Part shown: piece by piece, positions 63,681 to 64,000 of the stretch
Position numbering within the stretch: the first letter of the stretch is position 1
Layout: the number at the start of each line of letters is the position of its first letter
From: Notolepis coatsorum
Taxonomy: Eukaryota; Chordata; Actinopteri; Aulopiformes; Paralepididae
Reading direction: 5' to 3'
Length of the DNA: 64,000 bases
NCBI GenBank assembly: GCA_963971535.1
Contig: CAXASK010002174.1
Coordinates: 1 to 64,000, forward strand
The notes under the pieces: generated by a model
The model's input: the letters and a program-made list of their open reading frames with translations, nothing else
What the model was told of the DNA's origin: nothing
The model's database searches: none
Program-made: the position numbers and the translations under genes

Positions 63681-64000
63681 ATGGCAGTTCCAGATTTTTT
63701 ACAATATTTTAAGGCTTTCACATTAAGACCATTGAAAATATGGTTTGATCCCCAGGCTTTGGTATCTTGGAGAGAATTGGAAGAAAACATAGTAGCCCCA
63801 CAGAGACTGAAAGACACACACTAAACTTTCAATCAAGCATTGTGAGCGGGAATTCGGCCCCATAATTACCCATGCAATCAGAACATGGCGGGAAACACAA
63901 AGGAAATATCCTAACCCTCAAAAATGGCATAATCACACTCCCATATTCAATAACAATGCACTCTTAATGGGAAAACGCCCTATAAGATTCCCTATATGGG
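63681..64000 (+). pseudogene. L1-like ORF2 C-terminal fragment
   Basis: The frame at 63681-63824 reads a WFDPQALVSWRELEEN segment and then stops; the similarity resumes in another frame at ~63848 (FGPIITHAIRTW, NNNALLMGKRPIRFP) and runs off the window. The pattern is that of the post-RT region of fish L1-type ORF2. Confidence 0.7.

Overview
The window reads as transposon-dense vertebrate DNA, most likely from a ray-finned fish. This is inference from the mix of families: BEL/Pao and chromodomain Ty3/gypsy LTR elements, an endogenous retrovirus, L2-, RTE- and L1-type LINEs, hAT, piggyBac-like, Tc1/mariner-like and THAP-transposase (Kolobok-like) DNA transposons, a tRNA-derived SINE and many mini- and microsatellites. 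I found no rRNA, functional tRNA or CRISPR array. The only genes that can be assembled with intact splice sites and reading frames form a convergent pair that looks carried by a transposon.

Layout. 1-176 and 8481-11172 are two halves of one decayed ORF (FEN1/XPG-like nuclease motifs plus a C-terminal CXC domain), split by a BEL/Pao element (177-8475, TSD CTTAC) with nearly identical LTRs but wrecked pol. A 5'-truncated L2 LINE (11461-13696) lies inside degenerate ~150-bp repeats downstream of that ORF, followed by a 40-bp minisatellite.

14579-51098, bounded by TTAA and short imperfect inverted termini, is the centrepiece: a THAP-domain transposase-like gene on + (11 exons, 693 codons before disruption) and a P2X7 C-terminal-type zinc domain gene on - (4 exons, 165 aa). 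Their coding 3' ends overlap by 20 bp and each has a poly(A) signal inside the other's last intron. The pair has been invaded by a full-length RTE LINE (intron 9), a 15-kb minus-strand endogenous retrovirus (last exon of the THAP gene), a hAT element and an intact young BEL element (both in intron 1 of the minus-strand gene). Removing these leaves about 8.4 kb.

The retrovirus (24057-39084, TSD CCAG) is young by LTR identity but lacks most of pol, carries env upstream of gag, and contains a GREB1-like host coding fragment inside gag. Its 5' LTR is split by a TA-flanked inverted-repeat element (36123-39042) that contains an 800-bp palindrome.

51103-64000 holds two SINE copies, then a piggyBac-like non-autonomous element (53499-61808) containing a self-priming chromodomain gypsy element in tandem form. 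A 3.1-kb segmental duplication raises its LTR count to four. The right edge has a long inverted repeat and fragments of a LINE, a mariner-like transposase and an L1-like ORF2.
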